Of a stretch of DNA of 38,157 bases, positions 1-8,479 are shown in pieces. The notes under the pieces were generated by a model. It did no database searches, had not been told where the DNA came from, and worked only from the letters and a program-made list of their open reading frames with translations. A program made the translations under genes and the position numbers. Within the stretch, counting starts at the first letter, position 1. The number at the start of each line of letters is the position of its first letter. Source of the DNA: Bacillota bacterium (GTDB lineage Bacteria; Bacillota; Negativicutes; DSM-13327); assembly GCA_017889585.1 (NCBI GenBank), contig JAGFZX010000035.1, positions 1-38,157 on the forward strand. Direction: 5' to 3'.

Positions 1-981
1 CATTTTGAACAGATGGTACGGCAAAAATTGAACAAAAAAGGGCTTGTTGCCAAATTCAGAATAGAACAATTGATTGGCAAGTCTTCGGCAATTACTGCGG
101 TGAGGGAGCGAATCTGTCAATACGCCAATGCTGATGCAAAGGTATTGATCACAGGAGAATCCGGAACGGGAAAAGAACTTGTGGCACAGAGTATCCATAA
201 TTTAAGTGAGCGGAAGAATGGCCCCTTTGTTGCAGTCAATTGTGCGGCATTGCCGGAAAGTATATTGGAGAGTGAGCTTTTTGGCTATGAGGAGGGCGCA
301 TTTACTGGCGCTAAAAAGGGAGGCAAGTTTGGCTTGTTTGAGCTTGCCCACAAGGGAACCCTTTTTTTAGATGAAATTGGTGAGTTGCCCCTGTCTTTGC
401 AAGCTAGGCTCCTTCGAGTCTTACAGGAGAATGAAGTCATGAGACTGGGCGGAGACAGTGTTATTCCTGTTGATGTTCGTGTATTATCTGCCACGAATCA
501 AGATTTGGCCAAATTTGTGGAAAAAAAGGAATTTCGGGCCGATTTATATTATCGACTTGATGTTTTGCGGATTCATGTTCCTCCGTTAAAAGAACGTCCA
601 GAGGATATTCCTGAGTTAGCAAAAAAAATATTGAGTAAGAATGCTTCTATGCCGTTTCGGTCAAAAATAACAGGAATTACTGACAGTGCAATTGCTGTGT
701 TACAAAAGTGTCTGTGGAAAGGTAATATTAGGGAATTGGAGAATGTTATTGAAAGACTAAAATTGATTGTCAAGGGACCGATAATTGAGGAATTGGATGT
801 CCGGCAGGAACTTATGGATTATCAACATTTGGAAATCGAAAAAAAAGATAATGACAGCTTAGGTAATCTTGAAAAGAAAAAGATTGAGCAGATACTGTTG
901 GAGGAAAAATACAATTATACCCAAGCTGCGAAGAGGCTTGGAATTAGTCGGACAACCTTGTGGAGAAAAGTTTGTAAATAA
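1..981 (+). CDS. Sigma-54-dependent Fis-type activator, copy 1 (5' part outside window)
   Basis: The frame is open to the left edge, so only the C-terminal 326 or so residues are visible; the ATG at 13 is internal. The AAA+ domain has Walker A (GESGTGKE), the sigma-54-contacting GAFTGA loop, Walker B (GTLFLDEIG) and the arginine-finger region ([12 protein letters not shown]). A C-terminal Fis-type helix-turn-helix follows ([19 protein letters not shown]). By comparison with copy 2 downstream, the missing N-terminus is probably a PrpR-N sensory domain plus PAS. The end, RKVCK, differs from [10 protein letters not shown] in copy 2 because about 140 bp, including a PrpR-N relic, sit in this gene's tail. 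It probably activates the -24/-12 promoter downstream and perhaps the two similar ones in this window. Function as a sigma-54 activator is secure; the ligand is unknown. Confidence 0.93.
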   Translation, partial: HFEQMVRQKLNKKGLVAKFRIEQLIGKSSAITAVRERICQYANADAKVLITGESGTGKELVAQSIHNLSERKNGPFVAVNCAALPESILESELFGYEEGAFTGAKKGGKFGLFELAHKGTLFLDEIGELPLSLQARLLRVLQENEVMRLGGDSVIPVDVRVLSATNQDLAKFVEKKEFRADLYYRLDVLRIHVPPLKERPEDIPELAKKILSKNASMPFRSKITGITDSAIAVLQKCLWKGNIRELENVIERLKLIVKGPIIEELDVRQELMDYQHLEIEKKDNDSLGNLEKKKIEQILLEEKYNYTQAAKRLGISRTTLWRKVCK

Positions 982-997
982 TAAAAAAATATATAGT

Positions 998-1084
998 AAT
1001 TTAATCATTGCGCGAGGAGGTGCTGGAACCATCGAACAACAAGTTGGGAAATCGGTTTTTGATATTTTACGAGTTTTAAAATAG
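998..1084 (+). pseudogene. Relic of a PrpR-N sensory domain
   Basis: One frame reads NLIIARGGAGTIEQQ then VGKSVFDILRVLK before a stop. This matches the PrpR-N core of the regulator at 2965 ([15 protein letters not shown] ... [13 protein letters not shown]), with about nine residues missing in the middle. There is no start or ribosome site, and the fragment lies directly behind the helix-turn-helix of copy 1. It is best read as the scar of a recombination between tandem regulators. Too short and gapped to be functional. Confidence 0.65.
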
Positions 1085-1119
1085 GTAGCTTTATGAGGAA
1101 AAGTATATGGATGGTAAAG

Positions 1120-1167
1120 TGCATTTTGAAATAAAATGCATTGACAAGATGTTTCACAATAAAACGT
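1120..1167 (+). promoter_or_regulatory. Putative activator-binding palindromes upstream of the pfk promoter
   Basis: Two dyads lie next to each other: TGCATTTT-N5-AAAATGCA at 1120-1140 (perfect 8-bp arms) and ATGTTTCACAATAAAACGT at 1149-1167. The second matches ATGTTTCGTAATAGAACAT at 4731-4749 before the transporter operon. Both sit about 50-100 bp upstream of a -24/-12 promoter, the usual place for sigma-54 activator sites. Binding by the adjacent regulator is inferred. Confidence 0.6.
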
Positions 1168-1218
1168 TTTAGCAGGACGGTTCTTTTCTATATGCTTGTT
1201 TACTAAGACACGGAATTT

Positions 1219-1234
1219 TGGCATACAACTTGCA
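1219..1234 (+). promoter_or_regulatory. Sigma-54 (-24/-12) promoter for the phosphofructokinase gene
   Basis: TGGCATACAACTTGCA fits the TGGCAC-N5-TTGCA consensus with the required GG/GC spacing. It lies about 250 bp before the phosphofructokinase start, giving a long 5' leader. The surrounding DNA, including TATGCTTGTTTACTA just upstream, is shared with the promoter at 13527 and partly with that at 4800. Confidence 0.8.
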
Positions 1235-1482
1235 TATGGAAAGTAGGGGGATTATGGGAGAACGTTGCATATGTTCTCATTGGTTGTAGAAAAGTGAAAT
1301 TTTCACGATAGTGTTAATGGCGCTTGGTAAGCAGATTGGATCGATTTCGATCAAGGGAAAAGAAAAGAGGAAGGAGGGGGAGTCGGAAATTAGATAATTT
1401 ATATTAATGTGTGCTCAATATTTTAAAGATTCGATATGGGGGATGGATAAGTGAAAATAGTAGTGATGGTGGAGATGAAGTT

Positions 1483-2448
1483 ATGAAAAAGAAGCGGATT
1501 GCGTTACTAACGAGCGGTGGCGATGCTCCAGGAATGAATGCTGCGATTCGCGCTGTAGTCAGGAAAGCACTTTATCATAAGTTTGATGTTGTTGGGGTAA
1601 ATCGTGGATATCAAGGTTTGATTAGCGGAGATTTTAGCCAAATGGAGTTGAAGTCGGTTGCTGGCATTATTAATCGGGGAGGCACAATGCTAAAATCGGC
1701 AAGAAGCAAGGAATTTATGACGGAAGAAGGATTTGCCACAGCCATACGCAACATTAAAGAACATAATATTGATGCAATTGTGGTCATTGGCGGGGATGGG
1801 TCAATGGCTGGTGCCCGAAAATTATCAAAGGCGGGTATTCCAACGCTTGTCATTCCAGCCACAATTGATAGAGATATGCAGGGAACTGAATATACTTTAG
1901 GCTTTGATACGGCACTTAATACTATTCTTGAAGCGGTAAACAAGATCAAGGATACGTCCTTTTCTCTTGATCGTGTGGCTATAATTGAGGTTATGGGGCG
2001 TCATGCTGGTCATCTTGCCCTAATGGCGGGAATTGCTTGTGGGGCTGAGATTATTTTGATACCAGAGATAGCTTTTGATATTGACAGTATTTGTGAGGGA
2101 CTGATACGTAGTTTTAATCGCGGCAAGCAATATAGTATATTAATGATGGCAGAGGGCGTTGGTACAGGTAGTAATATTGCCGCCCAAATTGCGTCTCGAA
2201 CCAATTTTTCGCCCAGCGTAACAGTATTAGGATATTTACAACGTGGTGGAACTCCTTCTGCTATGGATAATATTATAGGTAGCCGTATGGGAGCCGCTGC
2301 TATAGACAGCATCATGCTTGATAAAGTAAACTGTCTCATCTCTATGCAGCACGGTGATATTATTGCTGTACCCTATAATCAAATTACAGAGAATAAAATG
2401 GGTATAGATTGTTCATTACAGGAGATGGCAAATATTATAGCGATATAA
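1483..2448 (+). CDS. pfkA: 6-phosphofructokinase, ATP-type
   Basis: A 321-residue group I phosphofructokinase (family about 320), phosphorylating fructose 6-phosphate at C1. N-terminal TSGGDAPGMNAAIR, GGDGS at 103-107, PATIDRD at 125-131, MGRHAG at 171-176 and a late RGGTPSAMD are all in order. GGDGS, rather than GGDD/GGND, points to ATP as donor. Odd: the canonical GTIDND catalytic loop reads ATIDRD here, with Asn replaced by Arg and the preceding Gly by Ala; the two aspartates are kept. The ATG at 1483 is chosen over GTG at 1411 because it follows GGAGATG and begins exactly at the family's N-terminus. Served by the sigma-54 promoter at 1219, so probably a substrate-induced extra isozyme, and the altered loop leaves room for another sugar phosphate. 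Confidence 0.93.
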   Translation: MKKKRIALLTSGGDAPGMNAAIRAVVRKALYHKFDVVGVNRGYQGLISGDFSQMELKSVAGIINRGGTMLKSARSKEFMTEEGFATAIRNIKEHNIDAIVVIGGDGSMAGARKLSKAGIPTLVIPATIDRDMQGTEYTLGFDTALNTILEAVNKIKDTSFSLDRVAIIEVMGRHAGHLALMAGIACGAEIILIPEIAFDIDSICEGLIRSFNRGKQYSILMMAEGVGTGSNIAAQIASRTNFSPSVTVLGYLQRGGTPSAMDNIIGSRMGAAAIDSIMLDKVNCLISMQHGDIIAVPYNQITENKMGIDCSLQEMANIIAI

Positions 2449-2964
2449 TTTGTATTGATTACAGATTGTTATCAATTTATAAAAGCTAAATTGTCTATTA
2501 AGGTGAAATTAGGCAAAGCAGTCCTAGTAATATAAATTATTCTGTCATGATTGGAGAATGATTACATATCAGGTTGGGGCTATAAGTGAATCATATTCAA
2601 CATGAATACGGTGCTGCTGCTGAAGAAGTTACTAAGGAATTAGTTGATGTATTTGAGAGTGAGGAACAATCTAAAAACCTGCAATTATGCGGGTTTTTTC
2701 TATTATATTTCTTAAGTCATTTTATCATTCTAGCTAGTGAGAGTTATATCTGAAATTTGCTTAGGCGCACGAAGAGAGTTTTAAAGCTGTATATCTTGTA
2801 AAGTTTACTTCAGGTTGGGTAAACAAATCAATTATGGCTTAAATTCCGAAGGTTATATAAACATTGTAACAAACCTTAAAATTTAGATTGTACAAGGGTT
2901 TTCCGAGGTCTTTGTTGAACATATGTAACCTAATCAATATTACAGCATGAAGAGTAGGGATTTT
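2449..2964. other. Intergenic region without a convincing gene
   Basis: About 500 bases with one clear terminator (2673-2699). A GTG-started frame at 2586-2753 (beginning VNHIQHEYGAAAEEV) runs straight through the terminator hairpin and then becomes hydrophobic, so it is not called. No good sigma-70-type promoter or sigma-54 site was found for the following regulator. Confidence 0.5.
2673..2699 (+). terminator. Rho-independent terminator downstream of pfkA
   Basis: AAAAACCTGCA - ATTA - TGCGGGTTTTTT forms a GC-centred stem with one mismatch pair and a run of six T. It probably ends the pfkA transcript. Confidence 0.75.
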
Positions 2965-3849
2965 ATGAAAATAACTATTGTTGCACCGATACAGGGCATT
3001 ATTGATACCGTGAATGGGATGTTGGCAAAAAAACATTTTGCTAAAATTGGGGAGATTGAAGCAGTGCCGGGTGATTTGGAATCCGGGGTGGAATCGGCTT
3101 GTCATGCAGTAGAGCGCGGGGCGGATGTTATTATTAGTCGCGGCGGGACGGCTTCCCTTATTGCTAGAAATCTCGATATTCCAGTTGTAGAGATTCAAGT
3201 ATCGGCTTTTGATATTTTACGCGCCTTAAAGCAGGTTGGGACTGTTACTGGTACTGTGGGTGTTGTATTTACCAGGCGATTGCTTTTTGAATGTGAGAAG
3301 TTAGGAGCGTTAATCGGTCTTAGTGTTAAAGAAATTTTTTTGGAAAATGAGTTGCTTGAGAAGGAAAAAATTCTTTCTGCCTATCAGGAGGGGATTTCTA
3401 CATTTATAGGTGATGCCTCTTCGGTTAGGATATTAAGGCAACACGGGTTTGATGCTGTAGCGATTGAATCTTCCGAAGATGCAATTGCCAAAGCGATAAT
3501 TGAGGCGGAAAATCTAGTTGGGGTACGGAAGAAGGAGCAAGAAAAGGCTGAACTGCTTCGTACAATTATAAATGCATCCACAGATGGGGTTATTGCAATT
3601 GACAAGGAGGGGAGGATTGGCATTTTAAATCCGGTTGCAGAGCAAGTTTTTCAAATTAATAGCGTCTCGGCAATTGGCCAATATATTGGTGACGTCATAC
3701 CTAGTGATAAACTGCGAGAATGTTTAACTACAGATCATTATGAACAAGAGGGCATTAAAAGTTTTGGCGACAAATTATTTGCAATTAAGCGAATTCCCAT
3801 AAAACTAGATGGCAGTGAAGGAACGAATCTATCAATATGCCAATGCTGA
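2965..3849 (+). CDS. PrpR-N/PAS sensory half of a disrupted sigma-54 activator (copy 2, N-terminal piece)
   Basis: The protein starts [18 protein letters not shown], a PrpR-N domain (about residues 1-190) with the [12 protein letters not shown] and [10 protein letters not shown] segments. A PAS domain follows (about 200-285: [27 protein letters not shown]). The frame then runs off into unrelated residues ([12 protein letters not shown]) and stops at 3849. In intact family members a linker of about 40 residues leads into the AAA+ domain; here it is missing and the AAA+ part continues in another frame from 3809. ATG 2965 follows TAGGGA; an in-frame ATG at 2947 has no ribosome site. Either a pseudogene or a free sensory domain made separately. 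Family assignment is firm; function is doubtful. Confidence 0.8.
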   Translation: MKITIVAPIQGIIDTVNGMLAKKHFAKIGEIEAVPGDLESGVESACHAVERGADVIISRGGTASLIARNLDIPVVEIQVSAFDILRALKQVGTVTGTVGVVFTRRLLFECEKLGALIGLSVKEIFLENELLEKEKILSAYQEGISTFIGDASSVRILRQHGFDAVAIESSEDAIAKAIIEAENLVGVRKKEQEKAELLRTIINASTDGVIAIDKEGRIGILNPVAEQVFQINSVSAIGQYIGDVIPSDKLRECLTTDHYEQEGIKSFGDKLFAIKRIPIKLDGSEGTNLSICQC

Positions 3850-4711
3850 TGCAAAGGTATTGATCACAGGAGAATCCGGAACTGGAAAAGAACTTGTGGC
3901 ACAGAGTATCCATAATTTAAGTGGACGGAAGAATGGTCCATTTGTTGCAGTCAATTGTGCGGCATTGCCAGAAAGTATATTGGAGAGTGAGCTTTTTGGC
4001 TATGAGGAAGGTGCATTTACTGGCGCTAAAAAGGGAGGCAAGTTTGGCTTGTTTGAGCTTGCCCATAAGGGAACCCTTTTTTTAGATGAAATTGGTGAGT
4101 TGCCCCTGTCTTTGCAAGCTAGGCTCCTTCGAGTCTTACAGGAGAATGAAGTCATGAGATTGGGCGGAGACAGTGTTATTCCTGTTGATATTCGTGTATT
4201 ATCTGCTACGAATCAAGATTTGGCAAAACTTGTGGAAAAAAAGGAGTTTCGGGCCGATTTATATTATCGCCTTGATGTTTTACGGATTCATGTCCCGGCA
4301 CTTAGAGAACGTACAGAAGATATTCCTGATTTAGTAAAAAAAATAATGAGCAAGAATGTTTCTAGGCCGTCTCGATCAAAAATAACAGGAATTACTGATA
4401 AAGCAACTGCTGTCCTACAAAAGTGTCTTTGGAAAGGTAATATTAGGGAATTGGAGAATGTTATTGAAAGACTAAAACTGATTGCCAAAGGACCGGTAAT
4501 TGAGGAAGTGGATGTCCGGCAGGAACTTATGGATTATCAGCATTTGGCAATCGAAGAAAAAGATAACGACAGCTTAGGTGATATTGAAAAGAAAAAGATT
4601 GAGCAGATACTATTAGAGGAAAAATACAATTATACCCAAGCTGCGAAGCGACTTGGAATTAGTCGTACTACTTTGTGGAGAAAAGTGCGCGAACAGGAAA
4701 GTGCATATTGA
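3809..4711 (+). CDS. AAA+/Fis half of disrupted sigma-54 activator (copy 2, C-terminal piece)
   Basis: A 300-residue frame begins [17 protein letters not shown], equivalent to [17 protein letters not shown] inside copy 1, so the first strand of the AAA+ domain (IEQLIGKSSAI in copy 1) is absent. [20 protein letters not shown] and the Fis-type helix-turn-helix are intact. At DNA level it is almost identical to 110-970. No convincing ribosome site precedes the ATG, which overlaps the sensory frame by 41 bases in a different phase. It could be a pseudogene 3' half, or a constitutively active, sensorless activator made by re-initiation. The tail [10 protein letters not shown] is the normal end that copy 1 lost. 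Confidence 0.8.
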   Translation: MAVKERIYQYANADAKVLITGESGTGKELVAQSIHNLSGRKNGPFVAVNCAALPESILESELFGYEEGAFTGAKKGGKFGLFELAHKGTLFLDEIGELPLSLQARLLRVLQENEVMRLGGDSVIPVDIRVLSATNQDLAKLVEKKEFRADLYYRLDVLRIHVPALRERTEDIPDLVKKIMSKNVSRPSRSKITGITDKATAVLQKCLWKGNIRELENVIERLKLIAKGPVIEEVDVRQELMDYQHLAIEEKDNDSLGDIEKKKIEQILLEEKYNYTQAAKRLGISRTTLWRKVREQESAY

Positions 4712-4730
4712 AACAAAACGTCCTGGGAAG

Positions 4731-4749
4731 ATGTTTCGTAATAGAACAT
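4731..4749 (+). promoter_or_regulatory. Putative activator-binding palindrome of the transporter/transketolase operon
   Basis: ATGTTTCGTAATAGAACAT is a dyad with ATGTT/AACAT ends, 50 bp upstream of the sigma-54 promoter at 4800. It aligns with 1149-1167 before pfkA. Binding by the activators encoded upstream is inferred. Confidence 0.6.
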
Positions 4750-4799
4750 TTTGTGGGGCGTTTTGTTTTAATATGCTGATTTTTCGCAGGAAAATGATT

Positions 4800-4815
4800 T
4801 GGCACATAATTTGCA
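4800..4815 (+). promoter_or_regulatory. Sigma-54 (-24/-12) promoter of the transporter/transketolase operon
   Basis: TGGCACATAATTTGCA is an exact match to TGGCAC-N5-TTGCA. It leaves a leader of about 255 bases before the transporter start. The whole stretch 4690-4975 is recognisably related to 1117-1380, so the two promoter regions were duplicated together with the regulator genes. Apart from this leader and the palindrome at 4731, nothing else was seen in 4712-5080. Confidence 0.87.
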
Positions 4816-5080
4816 TATATATAATGTGAAGGCTTGTATAGGGAACGATGACGGAAGAATAACTTGCATGCTTCCGGGGGCTGATTGAAAGTGGTGCAAG
4901 ATTCTGCAATGGCACTTAGCAAATAGATTGCACCAATTTTGTGCAAGGAAAAAAGGAAGGAGGATATGGGGAAGATCCAAAAACTAGAGTATTTAGCCTT
5001 CAACACCTGACGCTATTTGAGTAAAATGGTGTCTGGAAATTCCTTCGGAGACGTTTTAATAATAAGGAGCGGATGTAAGT

Positions 5081-6415
5081 ATGGAATCTGTTGTTAAAAA
5101 GGGATTAGTCGACCAAGCCATGGATAGGTGTCAGAAAAACCTTTTACCTTTTATCTTACTTATGTATATACTTGCTTTTCTGGATCGTGCTAACATTGGC
5201 TTTGCCAAGACAGCTTTTCAGTTAGATACAGGTGTAAGTGATGCGGCCTATGCGTTGGGGGCTGGGATATTTTTTATAGGATATGCGATTTGTGAAGTGC
5301 CAAGCAACATTATTATGCATCACGTGGGCGCAAGGGTTTGGATGGCGCGTATCATGATTACCTGGGGGATTGTTGCGGCTGGTTTTGCTTTTGTAAAAAC
5401 AGATACGCAGTTTTTAGTGCTTCGCGTTCTTTTAGGTATCTGTGAAGCCGGTTTTTTTCCTGGCATAATTTATTATTTGACTCTTTGGTTTACAGCTGAA
5501 CGTCGCGGCACTGTAATGGGTTTCTTTTATTTTGGCCCAGCCATAGCCTTTATTTTTGGATCACCTCTTTCTGGTCTCCTTATGGATATGGATGGTTTCC
5601 TTGGCTTTAAAGGTTGGGAGTGGATGTTTGCCGTAGAAGGATTAATGGCAACAGTTGTTGGAATTTGGGCCCTTTGGTATCTTGTGGATAGACCTGAAAA
5701 AGCGAAATGGCTTCCAGAGGATGAGAAACAAGCTTTAGTAGCTGCACTACAAGAAGAAAATGATAACAAGCCAAAGGAAAAGGTTAGTGCGCTTAAAGTT
5801 CTGGCTGATTTCAAGGTATTGTATTTATGTGCCATCTATTTTTGCATTCAGTTGAGTGTATATGGTGTTACGTTTTATCTGCCGACTCAAGTAGCTGGGC
5901 TAATTGGTAAAAAAGTTGGATTAATGGTCGGTTTAGTCAGCGCTATTCCTTGGATTTGTACATTGATCGGCAATTCTATCATTCCCCAATATTCCGATAG
6001 GTCTGGAAAACGTGGTATTCTTGCTGCGGGGCTAATGTTTGCCGCGGGGGTGGGGATTTGCGTTTCTGGCACGACATCTCCGGTAGTAGGAATTTTAGGC
6101 CTTTGTGTAGCTTCAATGGGCTATTTTGCCGCCCAACCTATTTTTTGGATTATGCCTACCCGTTTTCTAAATGGTGTAGCAGCAGCTAGTGCAATTGGAT
6201 TTATCAATGCCATCGGCAATCTTGGGGGATTTGTTGCTCCTAACTTGCGTGTATGGGCTGAACAGACTTTCCACAGTCCTGTCGCAGGTCTGTATGCCAT
6301 TGGCACTGTGACCTTCATAGGGGCTGTACTCTTCCTGATTTCGATTCCTATGGGGATGGGGAAAAATACAGAAGCTATTTCTAAAGTGTCAGCAACGAAC
6401 AATCTATCTGCTTAA
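5081..6415 (+). CDS. MFS transporter, anion:cation symporter (ACS) family
   Basis: A 444-residue, twelve-helix inner-membrane carrier. The first helix carries AFLDRANIGFA, a signature of the ACS branch (tartrate, hexuronate, galactonate and phthalate carriers), followed by VPSNIIMHHVGARVWMARIM. A central charged cytoplasmic loop (about residues 200-240) separates two six-helix halves. AAGGAG lies 11 bases before the ATG. It is the first gene after the sigma-54 promoter at 4800, so it most likely imports the inducing substrate. The family argues for an organic anion such as a sugar acid, rather than a neutral sugar. The exact substrate cannot be read from sequence. Confidence 0.9.
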   Translation: MESVVKKGLVDQAMDRCQKNLLPFILLMYILAFLDRANIGFAKTAFQLDTGVSDAAYALGAGIFFIGYAICEVPSNIIMHHVGARVWMARIMITWGIVAAGFAFVKTDTQFLVLRVLLGICEAGFFPGIIYYLTLWFTAERRGTVMGFFYFGPAIAFIFGSPLSGLLMDMDGFLGFKGWEWMFAVEGLMATVVGIWALWYLVDRPEKAKWLPEDEKQALVAALQEENDNKPKEKVSALKVLADFKVLYLCAIYFCIQLSVYGVTFYLPTQVAGLIGKKVGLMVGLVSAIPWICTLIGNSIIPQYSDRSGKRGILAAGLMFAAGVGICVSGTTSPVVGILGLCVASMGYFAAQPIFWIMPTRFLNGVAAASAIGFINAIGNLGGFVAPNLRVWAEQTFHSPVAGLYAIGTVTFIGAVLFLISIPMGMGKNTEAISKVSATNNLSA

Positions 6416-6433
6416 GACGAAACCTGAGTTTAA

Positions 6434-6468
6434 GTGTTATTGTTCATTTATAAAATGAACAATAACAC
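6434..6468 (+). other. Perfect 16-bp hairpin inside the operon
   Basis: GTGTTATTGTTCATTT and its exact complement flank a 3-base loop (ATA). No T-run follows on the + strand, so it is unlikely to be a simple terminator. More likely an mRNA-stabilising or processing stem between transporter and dehydrogenase. Confidence 0.7.
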
Positions 6469-6519
6469 AATTAATAAGTATTTAAAGTTAGTATTTAATA
6501 TTTTAAGGGGGACTAAGAC

Positions 6520-7551
6520 ATGTTTCAGGCTGTATTGGAAAAGCCCAAAACCATAGTGTTCCGTGAAGTGGCTGTTCCAGAACCAGGTAAGGATGAAGTG
6601 CTGATAAAAGTAAGCCGAATTGGGATTTGCGGCTCAGATATTCATGTGTATCATGGCAAGCATAAATATGCCACATTACCAGTTGTGCAAGGACATGAGG
6701 GTTCTGGGACTATCGCTAAAGTAGGTGCTGGGGTTACAAACTTTACGGTTGGCGAACAAGTTACCATTCGTCCTCAATTATTTTGCGGCGAATGTATTAT
6801 GTGTCAAAAAGGCAGAAATAATCTTTGCCTGGATTATAAAGTTATCGGTGTATTAGGCAGTACTATCGGAATGGCTTCTGAATATTTCTTAATTAAGGCA
6901 TCTCTTGTTCATAAGCTTCCGAAGGGCATGACTCTCGATCAGGGAGCTATGGTAGAACCAGCAGCAGTCGCTGTCCATTCCGTTAAACTTGGTGCTGCAC
7001 CTGCTGGCAATAATACCTTGGTAGTAGGAGCCGGTCCTATCGGTAATCTAGTTGCCCAGGCGGCAAAAGCTTTAGGAGCAGGAAAAGTAGTCCTTGTTGA
7101 TATCAGTCAACAACGCTTGGAACTTGCTAAACAGTGCGGAATTGATGTATGTGTTAACTCAAAGGATCGTAATTTAGCCGATATCATTGAAGAACAATTT
7201 GGCTCCAACGGTGCTGATGTTATTATAGATTGTGCAGGTGCTGTTCCGTTGATGGAACAAATGGTACAAGCGGCTCGTCGTGGAACCAACATTGTATTGA
7301 CAGGTAACTATTACGACAAAGTACCAGTAGAGCTTGGACTGGTTCAGCGTCGAGAGATCAATCTAGTGGGTGTTATGAACTATGTAGCTGAGGACTATGA
7401 GGACACCATTCGTTTTATCGCTAGTGGTGCTATCAAATTAGAACTCCTAATGTCCAAGTACTTCGACATCAAAGAATACAGTGAGGCCTATCAGTATATT
7501 GATGAAAATATGGCGCAGGTCATGAAAGTGCTACTAAAAGTTGGCGATTAA
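6520..7551 (+). CDS. Zinc-dependent medium-chain alcohol/polyol dehydrogenase
   Basis: 343 residues, the usual length. Catalytic zinc ligands are Cys37 (GICGSDIH) and His59-Glu60 (GHEGSG). Four structural-zinc cysteines are at 89, 92, 95 and 103. The Rossmann motif GAGPIG is at 170-175, with Asp194 ending strand 2, predicting NAD rather than NADP. The closest recognisable relatives are the sorbitol, threonine, L-idonate 5- and L-galactonate dehydrogenase group, which oxidise a secondary alcohol to a ketone. Following an ACS transporter, oxidation of a sugar acid or polyol to a keto form for the isomerase and transketolase is a reasonable guess. AAGGGGG lies before the ATG. Confidence 0.92.
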   Translation: MFQAVLEKPKTIVFREVAVPEPGKDEVLIKVSRIGICGSDIHVYHGKHKYATLPVVQGHEGSGTIAKVGAGVTNFTVGEQVTIRPQLFCGECIMCQKGRNNLCLDYKVIGVLGSTIGMASEYFLIKASLVHKLPKGMTLDQGAMVEPAAVAVHSVKLGAAPAGNNTLVVGAGPIGNLVAQAAKALGAGKVVLVDISQQRLELAKQCGIDVCVNSKDRNLADIIEEQFGSNGADVIIDCAGAVPLMEQMVQAARRGTNIVLTGNYYDKVPVELGLVQRREINLVGVMNYVAEDYEDTIRFIASGAIKLELLMSKYFDIKEYSEAYQYIDENMAQVMKVLLKVGD

Positions 7552-7645
7552 TTAGTAGGTGGGGATTCTATTTTCCACCGAGACAGAACTGCAAAGAATT
7601 TACTGCAAAAATAAGATACTTATTAAAAACAAGGAGGCTATTTAC

Positions 7646-8479
7646 ATGGCATTAACTGTAGAAAAAGTCAGCCAATTGCAAGACATAACTAAAAAAATGC
7701 GTATTGATATTATCGATACATTATATAAGGTACAAACAGGTCACCCTGGCGGATCATTATCAGCGGTAGAAATCATGACCACCCTCTATTTTAACCACAT
7801 GCGAGTGGATTGCGCTACACCAGGCTGTCCTGATAGAGATCGGTTCATCGCTTCTAAGGGGCATTGTGCGCCAGTCGTATATACGACACTAGCCTGCAAA
7901 GGCTATTTTCCTGCAGAAGAACTGGGCAATTTGCGCCAACTGGGCTGCATGCTGCAAGGACATCCTGATATGAAGCGGATTCCTGGGATAGACTTGTCTA
8001 CTGGTTCTTTAGGTTTAGGACTTTCCGTAGGCGTTGGCTTAGCAGTATCTGCTAAAATGGATAATAAAGACTATAATACCTATGTCCTCTTAGGCGATGG
8101 AGAGCTTCAAGAAGGACAGAACTGGGAAGCTTTCATGGCTGGAGCCAAATATAAACTTAATAACCTGATTGCCATTGTAGACTATAACGGTGTTCAATTA
8201 GATGGGACAGTGGATGACGTAATGCCTCTTGGAGATTTACGCAAGAAATTTGAAGCCTTTGACTGGCATGTTATTGAGTGTGACGGTCATGACTTAGTGG
8301 CTTTAGATAAAGCCTTTGATGCTGCCAAGCAAGAAAAAGGCATGCCATCTGTAATTATCGCAAAAACCGTAAAAGGGAAAGGCGTTTCCTTTATGGAAGG
8401 CAAAAATACATGGCATGGCAAAGCCATTGGCAAGCAAGAATATGAAACAGCCATTGCAGAACTGGGAGGTAGCATATAA
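7646..8479 (+). CDS. Transketolase, N-terminal (pyrophosphate-binding) subunit
   Basis: 277 residues, the normal size of the N-terminal half of a split bacterial transketolase. TGHPGGSLSAVE is at 31-42. The thiamine-diphosphate/metal motif starts at GDGELQEG (150-157) and ends with Asn172-Asn173. The enzyme moves a two-carbon ketol unit between a ketose and an aldose. ATG 7646 follows AAGGAGG; an in-frame ATG-like start further upstream lacks this. The stop overlaps the start of the partner subunit by one base (TAATG), so both halves are translationally coupled. Confidence 0.95.
   Translation: MALTVEKVSQLQDITKKMRIDIIDTLYKVQTGHPGGSLSAVEIMTTLYFNHMRVDCATPGCPDRDRFIASKGHCAPVVYTTLACKGYFPAEELGNLRQLGCMLQGHPDMKRIPGIDLSTGSLGLGLSVGVGLAVSAKMDNKDYNTYVLLGDGELQEGQNWEAFMAGAKYKLNNLIAIVDYNGVQLDGTVDDVMPLGDLRKKFEAFDWHVIECDGHDLVALDKAFDAAKQEKGMPSVIIAKTVKGKGVSFMEGKNTWHGKAIGKQEYETAIAELGGSI

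Noticed and set aside
2586..2753. GTG-started 55-residue frame after pfkA
   Set aside because: It reads through a clear terminator hairpin, turns into a hydrophobic run and matches no family; at most a decayed gene end.
3780..3860. Programmed ribosomal frameshift joining the two regulator halves
   Set aside because: No slippery heptamer is seen, and even a frameshift would not restore the missing PAS-AAA+ linker of about 40 residues.
4613..5006. Several 70-112 codon frames on the - strand
   Set aside because: They overlap the end of the activator gene, the activator palindrome and the sigma-54 promoter on the other strand and show no family features.
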